A DNA stretch of 42,511 nucleotides, from NCBI GenBank assembly GCA_022486935.1, contig JAKVJO010000006.1, positions 1 through 42,511 on the forward strand, read 5' to 3'. The stretch comes from Solobacterium sp. Its GTDB lineage: Bacteria; Bacillota_I; Bacilli_A; Erysipelotrichales; Erysipelotrichaceae. How positions within the stretch are numbered: the stretch's first letter is position 1; each line of letters opens with the position of its first letter. The notes below the pieces were generated by a model. The model did not search any database and had not been told where the DNA came from. It was given only the letters and a program-made list of their open reading frames with translations. A program made the position numbers and the translations under genes. This document shows positions 8,186 to 15,600 of this stretch, one piece after another.

Positions 8186-8983
8186 CTAGTCTACCAGGTC
8201 TCTTGCGACCGTGTAGTTGAATACCGGTCCATCGAGACATACATATGTTTCATCAATCCGGCAGTGTCCGCACTTGCCCACTGCACAGGACATCTTGCGT
8301 TCAAACGACATCCAGATATGATCTGCTTCAACGCCGTTCTTCAGCAGTTCCAGACCGGTGAATTTCATCATCGGCGGCGGGCCTACGGTAATTGCAGCAT
8401 AGTTGCCCTTGAAGTCTTTCCAGGGAATCTCTTTGACAAACTCTGTTACAAGTCCGGTGCGGAATCCCTTCTCGGCATCTGTATCCAGTGCATAGATGGT
8501 ATGGAACTTCTTTTCCCAGTCTTTCAGGTTCTTCTTGAAGACAACGAAGTCCTTGTTTTTGAAGCCGGCAATCAGGTAGACATCTTTGACTTCTTCCGGA
8601 TGTGCCGCAAATTCATTCAGCATACTGCGTACCGGAGCAAGTCCGGTGCCGCCGGTAATCAATACAATATTCTTGCCCTTGAACTGGTCAACCGGCCAGC
8701 CATGTCCGTACGGACCGCGCAGGAATAACAGATCGCCCGGCTGTTTCTTGAAGATGACGTCAGTCACCTTGCCTACTGAGCGGATCGTGAACTCCAGCCA
8801 GCCATCACCCTGGGCGCTGACGGAGATCGGTGCTTCACCGACTCTTGGAATGCTCAGCTGCATGAACTGGCCATGCGCTACTTTGACATCCGTCTTGATG
8901 CGGAAGGTCCACTCATGGGCAGACTCTTTGGTGACACTCAGGATTTCACAGCCATACGGCTGAAGAATATTCGTCTCTGTCAT
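8186..8983 (-). CDS. asrB: Anaerobic sulfite reductase subunit B (flavin, [2Fe-2S])
   Basis: A 265-residue electron-transfer subunit of the PyrK/ferredoxin-reductase type: an N-terminal FAD-binding barrel, an NAD-binding domain with ITGGTGLAPV near residue 110, and a C-terminal [2Fe-2S] motif with Cys233, Cys238, Cys241 and Cys249 (CAVGKCGHC). It oxidises NAD(P)H and feeds AsrA/AsrC. I chose the ATG at 8983, one base after the asrA stop, over an ATG at 9016 that would add a Lys-rich 11-residue extension read inside asrA; coupling to asrA termination fits better. It is a central gene of the asrABC block. Confidence 0.93.
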   Translation of the reverse strand: MTETNILQPYGCEILSVTKESAHEWTFRIKTDVKVAHGQFMQLSIPRVGEAPISVSAQGDGWLEFTIRSVGKVTDVIFKKQPGDLLFLRGPYGHGWPVDQFKGKNIVLITGGTGLAPVRSMLNEFAAHPEEVKDVYLIAGFKNKDFVVFKKNLKDWEKKFHTIYALDTDAEKGFRTGLVTEFVKEIPWKDFKGNYAAITVGPPPMMKFTGLELLKNGVEADHIWMSFERKMSCAVGKCGHCRIDETYVCLDGPVFNYTVARDLVD

Positions 8984-8984
8984 C

Positions 8985-10031
8985 TTATTTCGCCTGCTTC
9001 CCTTCTTCTTTTTCAATCCTTGTGATTGCCTTGTTCATCTTGTCCACGGTAGTCGCAATGGAGATGAATTCAGGGCAGCGGTCAATGCAGCGGCCGCAGC
9101 CGACACACATGTTTCCTTCATGGAACCGTGCATCATAGTCATGGAACTTGTGCAGCACTTTGTAGCGCATGCGGTCACCGGCACGGCTTCTGATTTCTCT
9201 CTGGCCGGCCATCTGGTCAAATCCTGCAACCTGGCAGGAATCTGTGACACGTCTGCGTTCGCCGGCTTCCGTGTTATCGCCATAGACGATATCGCGGGTC
9301 GTGAAGCAGGTGCAGGTGCTGCAGGCAACGGTGCAGGCACCGCAGCTGATGCAGCGCTTGTCAAACTCACGCCACATGTCATCCTTCTTGAGCTTGTTCA
9401 GGATTTCCTTGTTCTTGATCTTCTTCGGCTTGACGCTGAGTTCGTTTTCTTCAATGAACTTCGGCGTGAAACGGCACTTCTCACTGTCTGCAAAGTAGGA
9501 ATCAAAGGAAGGATCCTTTACTTCTACTTTGAGACCGCATTCTTCATCCATGCGGATCGCCATTGCATAGTCATCCGTCTTGTTGGTACCCATGGAGACA
9601 CAGAAGCAGGTATCGCTGCCGCCCGGGCACTCCATCAGTACATACTTCACCTGATCATGAAGACGCTTGTAATACGGGTCATCAAATCCGCCATTGCCGC
9701 AGTAGATTCTCGCCTGGACCTTCTGAGCGTTGATATCGCAGGCTCTGCCGAGCAGCAGGATCGGCTTCATGTTCCCCTTGGCTTCGTGGTACTCCTCTTC
9801 TGTGAAATAGAAGAGTGTACGGTGAATCGGGCTCATGACTTCCTTTGCCGGGAATGTTGACTTCTCCTTGAATTCAATTTCTTCGACCGTAGAGATCTCA
9901 TCATACTTGATGATATCCGTGTCTGAATAACGGCCCTGTTTGGGGAAACGTTTCGGTGCAAAGACCCGGTAGGTCTTACGCAGCTCTTTCAGCACCTGAT
10001 TCGCTTCTTTGCTGGTTAATGTATAGCTCAC
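8985..10031 (-). CDS. asrA: Anaerobic sulfite reductase subunit A (ferredoxin-like)
   Basis: A 348-residue iron-sulfur subunit that relays electrons between AsrB and AsrC. Two [4Fe-4S] motifs are visible, at Cys227/230/233/237 (CISCGACTVAC) and Cys309/312/315/319 (CVGCGRCIDRC). The N-terminal half carries the conserved LLLGRACDINA and the ECPGGSDTCFC segment of this family. It starts with GTG; the AGGAGG seven bases upstream makes that start convincing. The arylsulfotransferase gene ends only 37 bases upstream with no terminator between, so sulfite reduction is transcribed together with sulfuryl transfer. The length is normal for AsrA. Confidence 0.94.
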   Translation of the reverse strand: MSYTLTSKEANQVLKELRKTYRVFAPKRFPKQGRYSDTDIIKYDEISTVEEIEFKEKSTFPAKEVMSPIHRTLFYFTEEEYHEAKGNMKPILLLGRACDINAQKVQARIYCGNGGFDDPYYKRLHDQVKYVLMECPGGSDTCFCVSMGTNKTDDYAMAIRMDEECGLKVEVKDPSFDSYFADSEKCRFTPKFIEENELSVKPKKIKNKEILNKLKKDDMWREFDKRCISCGACTVACSTCTCFTTRDIVYGDNTEAGERRRVTDSCQVAGFDQMAGQREIRSRAGDRMRYKVLHKFHDYDARFHEGNMCVGCGRCIDRCPEFISIATTVDKMNKAITRIEKEEGKQAK

Positions 10032-10068
10032 AGACTATCCTCCTGACAGGTGTCCCTGTTTGAATATG

Positions 10069-11934
10069 CTAGCAGGTGACCTTCACACCTGTTTCGTACT
10101 TTGTGTCGTCGATGATGACGCGTACATCGTAGACGCCCTTGAGCCCAGCCTTGCAGACAAAGGTACGGGTATTGCGCTCATCGCTCTCCAGGAATGTACC
10201 GCAGCACATTGCCAGACGCTGGGATGCGGAAGTGCTGATGAAGTAACGGTGAATCTCATCGCCCTGTTCCAGCTGCAGCATGATCATCTGACCCTTCTCA
10301 AAGGTGGCCTTGAAGTAGAACATGTCTGCTTCGTCAATCAGTTCAGCCTTGCAGGAATCCGGCAGCAGTTCGCCTTTGGATTCGGCAGGGATTTCCTGAT
10401 CAAACTCTTTGGTCACACCCATTGCGCCGAGGATTTCTCCTTCGCCAAGATCCAGGTTGATGCCATCTGTATAGAGTTTCAGTTTCTCAGCACGGTAGAA
10501 GTTGGAAATGGTCTTCAGTTCCAGCATCTTGACGCCCTGATCGATTTCAACTGTCGTGGAATACTGCATACCGCCGGCAAACTTCTGGAACGGACCGAGA
10601 TCCTCAGACGGGTTGCCATCTTTGTCAAATGCGATACCGCCGGAATGGATCATGTAATGGCCTTCGTTGTAATACTCAACATTGGAGATATACGGGGAAT
10701 AGAACTCTGCTCCCCTGTCCTTGCCATACTGCCACACCTGTTCGATCGTCATATCCTTGGTGTTGATGCGGTAGCGGACGCCTCTTGAGAAGGAATCCTT
10801 TGCCGGTACGTAGTTTTCCTTGAGCTTGTTTCCATAATGATGATTATCGAAGCACATGACATCGCCGTTCGGGGTGATGACGTTTGCGTGCTGTTCATAC
10901 TGCCATTCGAAGTTGTTTCCGATTGGCTTGAAGAAGTATTGATCCACCCATTCCCGCGGCCATCCGGTCGGATCGCCGATGATCCAGTTCAGCTTGCCGG
11001 AATCATAGTCAATGTTGACCATGACATCCATATGCCGTCCGGACAGGGTGATTGAATTGGTATTTTTATCATACCACACTGCGTTGTTGTGGAACCAGTC
11101 ATGATCGGACCAGCTGCCGCTTTTGGACATGCCCGGAACCAGGAAATCTGCGTAGTTCCATTCCTTGAGGATATCACCGGTCTTGCGGTCAATCAGGACC
11201 AGACGGTCTTCCACTGTCTCACTGCGGAAGTCATCTGTCAAAACCAGCAGGTTGCCATCTTCCATTTCCCATTCATCATGGTGATAGCCGCCCGGCAGTC
11301 TGTACTCTTTGTAAATCTTGCCGACTGTGCCGATCTCATAGAGCCCGCTCATGTAATATGGCAGGCCAACCAGACGGTTGGAGCCCATGATCAGGTTGCC
11401 GTTCTTCAGACGTTTGATATCGAATACGCATGCGATGTTCATGTGCCATCTTGCATCACCTGCATAGTCATAGCCGACTGCCAGGAATTCGCCGGACGGG
11501 GAGACGATGATGATATTGTCTTCCAGATATTCCGGTGTGGTGTTCATGGAAATGATCGGGTTGCCGCCTTCAAAGACATCCGGTACATCAATGGTGACAA
11601 CGGTGGAATCACCGCGGTATGCACGGATCTCAACCTTGTTGGAGTAATCGCTGTACAGACCGACAACCGGCAGAACATGGGTAGTAGCCGGTTCAAAGGT
11701 ATGGGAGATGTTGCCCTCCGGCTGATGCTTGCCAAGAACTGTAACGGTAACTGCAACTTTCTCTTCTGTCTTGAAGAGGATGACAGCAGACAGCGGGTTG
11801 ACCAGATACAGGTTGTACTTCACCAGCGGATGTTCGAGGGTGTAGTTTCCTGCTTCGAGCTCTTTCAGCATTTCCTGTTCTGCCTGGTACTGACGTTTGA
11901 TCAGATGCTCACTGAATTCATACTTGACTGCCAT
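10069..11934 (-). CDS. Cytoplasmic arylsulfotransferase (ASST family)
   Basis: A 621-residue PAPS-independent arylsulfate sulfotransferase. The family moves a sulfuryl group from an aryl sulfate ester to an acceptor through a sulfo-histidine. The first 110 residues form the ASST N-terminal beta domain; a six-bladed propeller follows. Counterparts of all four E. coli AssT active-site residues can be placed: His218 or 219 in GGYHHDE, His282 in DWFHNN, Arg300 in LSGRH and His349 in EQHAN. The His282-Arg300 spacing of 18 equals E. coli His356-Arg374. About 150 C-terminal residues form a further beta-rich region. Unlike E. coli AssT there is no signal peptide, so it should act in the cytosol, beside thioredoxin and asrABC. 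Start: AAGGAGGAG before the ATG. The donor and acceptor are not known. Confidence 0.9.
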   Translation of the reverse strand: MAVKYEFSEHLIKRQYQAEQEMLKELEAGNYTLEHPLVKYNLYLVNPLSAVILFKTEEKVAVTVTVLGKHQPEGNISHTFEPATTHVLPVVGLYSDYSNKVEIRAYRGDSTVVTIDVPDVFEGGNPIISMNTTPEYLEDNIIIVSPSGEFLAVGYDYAGDARWHMNIACVFDIKRLKNGNLIMGSNRLVGLPYYMSGLYEIGTVGKIYKEYRLPGGYHHDEWEMEDGNLLVLTDDFRSETVEDRLVLIDRKTGDILKEWNYADFLVPGMSKSGSWSDHDWFHNNAVWYDKNTNSITLSGRHMDVMVNIDYDSGKLNWIIGDPTGWPREWVDQYFFKPIGNNFEWQYEQHANVITPNGDVMCFDNHHYGNKLKENYVPAKDSFSRGVRYRINTKDMTIEQVWQYGKDRGAEFYSPYISNVEYYNEGHYMIHSGGIAFDKDGNPSEDLGPFQKFAGGMQYSTTVEIDQGVKMLELKTISNFYRAEKLKLYTDGINLDLGEGEILGAMGVTKEFDQEIPAESKGELLPDSCKAELIDEADMFYFKATFEKGQMIMLQLEQGDEIHRYFISTSASQRLAMCCGTFLESDERNTRTFVCKAGLKGVYDVRVIIDDTKYETGVKVTC

Positions 11935-11949
11935 GATTTCATCTCCTCC

Positions 11950-12261
11950 TTAGAGATTTTCTTCGATCATCTTCTCGATGACCGGCTTCTGCTGCAGACC
12001 TGCCAGGCGCTTCACTTCCTGACCGTCCTTGAGGAGGATCAGTGTCGGATAGCCTTTGACCTCATATTCAGCAGTCAGATCCTTGTTCTTGTCGAAATCA
12101 ACTTTCAGGATGTTGATCTTGTCGCCGAACTTCTTGTTTACATCTGCAAGTACGAAACCCAGCATCTTGCAGGGACCGCAGGTGGCGGAGAAGAAATCAA
12201 CCAGTACCAGTCCGTTGTTTACTTCAGCTTTGAATCCTGTTGCGTCTGTTTCTTTCAGCAT
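11950..12261 (-). CDS. trxA: Thioredoxin with a TCGPC active site
   Basis: A 103-residue cytoplasmic thioredoxin with the usual fold: the active-site strand and CGPC at Cys28-Cys31, the cis-proline loop GYPT near residue 72, and a C-terminal helix. The tryptophan that normally precedes the first cysteine (WCGPC) is threonine here, which should alter redox potential or partner choice. The gene sits 15 bases from both the reductase gene and the arylsulfotransferase gene, with AAGGAGG ahead of the ATG. The context suggests it is dedicated to this operon, as reductant or even sulfuryl acceptor for the arylsulfotransferase; that is inference. Confidence 0.92.
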   Translation of the reverse strand: MLKETDATGFKAEVNNGLVLVDFFSATCGPCKMLGFVLADVNKKFGDKINILKVDFDKNKDLTAEYEVKGYPTLILLKDGQEVKRLAGLQQKPVIEKMIEENL

Positions 12262-12276
12262 GTTCTGTTTTCCTCC

Positions 12277-13194
12277 TTACAGATTCTGTACGTAATGCGC
12301 AGCTTCCTGAGCTGCAATGGCGCCGTCCGAGCATGCGGTGATGACCTGTCTCAAGTTCTTCGTCACGCAGTCGCCAGCCCCATAGATTCCTTCTTGATTG
12401 GAAGCCATCCGGTCATTGACTTCGATGTAGCCGAACTTGTTCAGGATACCGAGATCCTTGACAAAGCCAGTCACTGGCGTCAGGCCGATATATTCAAATA
12501 CACCGTCACAGGACACTGTTTTCTCTTCGCCTGTCTTGGTTGATTTGAAGTGCACCCCTGTCAGTTTCTCTTCACCGGTGAAGTCGAGGATATCCTGATA
12601 CGGGTAAATAGTTACATTCTTGAATTCTTTCAGTTTGTCACAGGCCATTGGATCTGCGGTCAGATCAAACATGGTCACAATCGTCAGACTCTTGACAATG
12701 CCAGCCAGGAAGATCGACTCTTCCACTGCACTGTTTCCGCCGCCGATGACAACGACATCTTTGTCGCGGTACTGGGCACCGTCACAGATGGCACACCAGG
12801 AGATGCCGTTTGCCTTGAACTGTTCCTCGCCCGTGATGTTGAGGCATCTCGGCGTGGTGCCGGTTGCCACAATCACTGCCCTGCAGGAGTAGGACGCATC
12901 CTCTTCCAGACAGTGCACGATCTTCTCAGTGCCGTTATCTTCAATGGAAGTGACCGTCTTGTAGTCAAACGGTACATTCAGTTCCTGGGTGTGTTCAAAC
13001 ATCTTCATGGCAAGCTCTGCACCATTGATGGACCCGACGCCTGTGTAGTTCTGAATGTAATTGGTATTGATGATCTGTCCGCCCGGGGACAGTCTGTCGA
13101 GCATGAGCACTTTCATGTCGGCACGTGTGGCATAGATGCTGGCAGTCATGCCGGCAGGACCGGCACCGATGATAATCACATCATAATCTGACAT
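12277..13194 (-). CDS. trxB: Thioredoxin-disulfide reductase with atypical cofactor site
   Basis: A 305-residue low-molecular-weight thioredoxin reductase that should recharge the adjacent thioredoxin. Visible are the FAD motif GAGPAG at 10-15, the redox pair Cys134-Ala-Ile-Cys137 (WCAIC), the nucleotide-binding GGGNSA at 151-156 and the C-terminal GIYGAGDC of the FAD site. The HRRDxxR segment that binds the NADPH 2'-phosphate in E. coli TrxB is replaced by VTMFDLTAD, which argues against NADPH and for NADH or another donor. The ATG at 13194 has AGAGAGG ahead; the 11-residue upstream extension was not used. A Crp-type palindrome lies 22 bases before the start. Confidence 0.9.
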   Translation of the reverse strand: MSDYDVIIIGAGPAGMTASIYATRADMKVLMLDRLSPGGQIINTNYIQNYTGVGSINGAELAMKMFEHTQELNVPFDYKTVTSIEDNGTEKIVHCLEEDASYSCRAVIVATGTTPRCLNITGEEQFKANGISWCAICDGAQYRDKDVVVIGGGNSAVEESIFLAGIVKSLTIVTMFDLTADPMACDKLKEFKNVTIYPYQDILDFTGEEKLTGVHFKSTKTGEEKTVSCDGVFEYIGLTPVTGFVKDLGILNKFGYIEVNDRMASNQEGIYGAGDCVTKNLRQVITACSDGAIAAQEAAHYVQNL

Positions 13195-13216
13195 AATCTT
13201 ACCTCTCTCTACTGTA

Positions 13217-13234
13217 TTGTAAGACAATTCACAA
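13217..13234. promoter_or_regulatory. Crp/Fnr-type palindrome in front of trxB
   Basis: TTGTAA-GACAAT-TCACAA: two six-base half sites with the six-base spacer of Crp/Fnr operators and one mismatch between arms. It lies in the 65-base gap between the permease and trxB genes, 22 bases before the trxB ATG. It is similar to the palindrome at 14756-14773, so the divergent Crp/Fnr protein is the natural candidate to bind it. No convincing promoter was seen beside it. Confidence 0.5.
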
Positions 13235-13259
13235 GTTAATCTTTATAGTCTGGGTTAAC

Positions 13260-14735
13260 TTACATCATAAGATTTACAAACGGGATGCCAACGCAGAGAA
13301 TCAATGCAATTTCAACCACCAGGAAGGTACCGGCATAGCGGTATACATCCGAGCTGGTCAGCCACTCCTTGTTACCGAACATGATTGCCGCAAACAGGGA
13401 AGCTGCCGGTGTAACGCAGGCAGACAGCAGAACGAAGAAGATCAGCAGTGTCACAATCGGTGCCGCATCAACTCCGGCACTGGTGCAGTACATCAGCACA
13501 ACCGGCTGCAGGATCATACCGATCACCAGTGAATTGCACAGGTTGGTCAGAACCACCGCGATCAGCAGCAGGACAATCGTGAATACCAGCGGACTCATGC
13601 CGGTGAAGATCGGTGAGAGGATATTGTTCAAAAACACAGTGACACCGGTTGATTCATTGGTCAGCACGTTGCCAAGCAGGATCGCTGCAGTGATGATAAA
13701 GTAGGTCGGCCAGGCAAAGTCAGTTGCCATGACTGCCGGAAATTCAAGCACCGGCTTGCCGTCTTTCAAAGGAATTGCCGCAAGCACTGCAACGAAGGTA
13801 AATGCCATGCCGAGTGCATTGCTGGAAAGGAAGGACATGCCGGGCAGATCCGGAACCAGGGTCGGCACCAGCATGACGAAGATAAACAGGATGAAGGAGA
13901 TACCGATAATCTTCTGACGGATATTCATCGGCGGCAGCGGATTCTTCTTGAACTGTTCGACATCAACATGTTTCAGGGGAGTGACATCCGGGCGCAGGAC
14001 AAACTTGGTGAACAGCACCAGCACAATGAGCATGAACAGCGCCAGTACAAATGTGGTGATGAAGTAGGTGCCATTGCTGATGGTGTAAGTAGCACCGGCA
14101 TTGGCAGAGATCGTACGGAAGTTGCTGAGCAGTGCCAGTCCGTTATTCATATACGGCGGAACCGGGAAGCCAAGCAGTGAAGCCATGACAATCAGGATCA
14201 GCATGATCCGCGGGTACTTGTCTGTCTTCTTGAAGCCGAGGTCTTCGCAGATGCTGTACATGACCGGCCAGAAGAGGAAGATCGGTGCGAATGCATTGAC
14301 GAATACAGCGATCAGGAAGCAGCCCAGCAGCAGGATGAAGGAGAACAGCCAGGGACGGCCGTTGGAAATCTTGCGGGTAATGAAGAAGCGTCCGATATAC
14401 AGCGTAATCTTGTTGTGAACCATGGCGCCGACAAAGCACATCATGTAGAACGCCTGTACGACGGTGATGTTGCCAAAGCAGAGTTTCATCACTTCGCTCA
14501 TTGTTCCATAATCGGAGAATCCGATCATGACAATGGCGAGAAGACTTGGCCACAGTACATCGACAAAGGTCCAGAGATACAGTGTACCCAGGAAGATGCC
14601 GATGATCTGCATGCCGATTTCCGTTACCCCGGTCAGATTCAGCGGAAGGAAGCGGAACACAAACATGATTGCGACGCCGATGACAGAGTTGATAATCTTG
14701 TTTCTCAATGCCTTATCCGATTTCACAGCAGTCAT
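13260..14735 (-). CDS. SLC13-family (DASS-like) anion permease
   Basis: A 491-residue integral membrane protein with about 11-13 hydrophobic segments, resembling the SLC13/DASS branch of the ion-transporter superfamily, which imports sulfate or organic anions with cations. The first residues are a short charged cytosolic tail; two re-entrant-like regions (NAFAPIFLFWP near 150 and LCNSLVIGMI near 400) correspond to the paired substrate loops. Classical SNT motifs are not evident, so the substrate may be unusual. I used the ATG at 14735 (AGGGGT upstream) over a start 16 residues earlier. It is the first gene of the operon leading to arylsulfotransferase and asrABC, so import of a sulfate ester or sulfate is the contextual prediction. 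Confidence 0.82.
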   Translation of the reverse strand: MTAVKSDKALRNKIINSVIGVAIMFVFRFLPLNLTGVTEIGMQIIGIFLGTLYLWTFVDVLWPSLLAIVMIGFSDYGTMSEVMKLCFGNITVVQAFYMMCFVGAMVHNKITLYIGRFFITRKISNGRPWLFSFILLLGCFLIAVFVNAFAPIFLFWPVMYSICEDLGFKKTDKYPRIMLILIVMASLLGFPVPPYMNNGLALLSNFRTISANAGATYTISNGTYFITTFVLALFMLIVLVLFTKFVLRPDVTPLKHVDVEQFKKNPLPPMNIRQKIIGISFILFIFVMLVPTLVPDLPGMSFLSSNALGMAFTFVAVLAAIPLKDGKPVLEFPAVMATDFAWPTYFIITAAILLGNVLTNESTGVTVFLNNILSPIFTGMSPLVFTIVLLLIAVVLTNLCNSLVIGMILQPVVLMYCTSAGVDAAPIVTLLIFFVLLSACVTPAASLFAAIMFGNKEWLTSSDVYRYAGTFLVVEIALILCVGIPFVNLMM

Positions 14736-14755
14736 TTTCTTACCCCTACGTTCTA

Positions 14756-14773
14756 TTGTTAATGTTTTAACAA
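14756..14773. promoter_or_regulatory. Perfect Crp/Fnr-spaced palindrome in the divergent promoter region
   Basis: TTGTTA-ATGTTT-TAACAA is a perfect palindrome in its six-base arms, with the six-base spacer of Crp-family operators. It lies 20 bases before the permease ATG and about 90 bases before the Crp/Fnr regulator. Given the promoter proposed at 14810-14837 it would be downstream of the permease transcription start, a position that suggests repression, while on the regulator side it is upstream of the gene. Confidence 0.6.
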
Positions 14774-14809
14774 CTGTGAGCACATGATATCCCCGGCCCT
14801 GAGTTCCGT

Positions 14810-14848
14810 AATATAGCCTGCGTTATCTTTTTCACAATAAAAATTGTG
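14810..14848 (-). promoter_or_regulatory. Putative permease operon promoter with overlapping palindrome
   Basis: On the minus strand TTGTGA (14832-14837) and TATATT (14810-14815) are 16 bases apart, a plausible sigma-70 promoter for the permease operon starting near 14803. The -35 is overlapped by a second perfect palindrome, CACAAT-AAAA-ATTGTG (14833-14848), which also sits just ahead of the regulator gene and could mediate autoregulation. Confidence 0.45.
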
Positions 14849-14863
14849 GTGTATGATAATTCC

Positions 14864-15538
14864 ATGAAAACTGTTCCGCAGACATTTAAAGAACTTTATA
14901 AATACGGCACCCGCCTCGAAGTCAAAAAAGGACAGCTGATCTATGACTCCGAATCCGGCAGTGCCGAACATTTTGCCTTTTTGCTGGACAGCGGTGTCTG
15001 TGCCCTCTCCGGCCTGACTGCTGATGGCGAAGAGCAGATCTTTCTCTATTTCAAAGGGCAGCGCACCGTCGGCTTTGCCCAGCTGATGCCGGCTTCCCCG
15101 CAGATGACCAGACGGAACCACTGCTTTTCCATCATTGCCAAAACAGACTGCGTTCTCTATCAGATCACTGCTGAGGTATTCCGTGACCTGCTGGACAGCG
15201 ATCCCTTCTTTACCAAATTCATGCTGAAGGTGCTCGCAGAAAACTACATGGATATTCTGACCCGCTACCGCCAGAACCTTGAAGATCCCACTTCCATCCG
15301 GCTGTGCAGACTGCTGATTGAATTTGCCGGCATGCAGAATGGCATGCTGGTAATGCCTTCATTCTTCACCTATGCAGAACTTGCAAGATACCTGGGCACA
15401 CATCCGGTCACCATTGCCAGAATCATGTCCAAACTGAAAGAAGACGGCTGTATCTCCAAGCACGGAAAAAGCACCATCATCCTGGATCCCAAACGCATCC
15501 AGAAGATGATTGACCAGAATACCCCGATTGATTACTGA
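14864..15538 (+). CDS. Crp/Fnr-family transcription regulator
   Basis: A 224-residue regulator with an N-terminal cyclic-nucleotide-binding-type beta barrel (about 15-130), a long dimerisation helix, and a C-terminal winged helix (about 160-210) with the recognition segment ELARYLGTHPVTIARI. There is no N-terminal cysteine cluster as in Fnr, so an oxygen-sensing Fe-S centre is not expected. It is divergent from the permease-arylsulfotransferase-asrABC operon and shares a 128-base control region containing Crp-type palindromes, so it most likely controls that operon and perhaps itself. I prefer the ATG at 14864 to a GTG six codons earlier; neither has a strong ribosome binding site. The effector is unknown. 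Confidence 0.88.
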   Translation: MKTVPQTFKELYKYGTRLEVKKGQLIYDSESGSAEHFAFLLDSGVCALSGLTADGEEQIFLYFKGQRTVGFAQLMPASPQMTRRNHCFSIIAKTDCVLYQITAEVFRDLLDSDPFFTKFMLKVLAENYMDILTRYRQNLEDPTSIRLCRLLIEFAGMQNGMLVMPSFFTYAELARYLGTHPVTIARIMSKLKEDGCISKHGKSTIILDPKRIQKMIDQNTPIDY

Positions 15539-15544
15539 GCATAT

Positions 15545-15580
15545 AAAAATCCTCTTCTGATATCAGTTGGAAGAGGATTT
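15545..15580. terminator. Bidirectional terminator between convergent genes
   Basis: An 11-base stem AAATCCTCTTC/GAAGAGGATTT (15547-15557 and 15570-15580) with A and T flanks. It serves the Crp/Fnr gene on the plus strand and the phosphoribosyltransferase-like gene on the minus strand. Confidence 0.85.
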
Positions 15581-15600
15581 CATTTGATCGTTACTGCTGA

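Noticed and set aside
11089-12543. Plus-strand open frame of 484 codons opposite the arylsulfotransferase and thioredoxin genes
   Set aside because: It spans three well-supported minus-strand genes with good ribosome binding sites and shows no domain.
14846-14863. GTG start of the Crp/Fnr gene six codons upstream
   Set aside because: It falls inside the palindrome at 14833-14848 and has no better ribosome binding site than the ATG at 14864.
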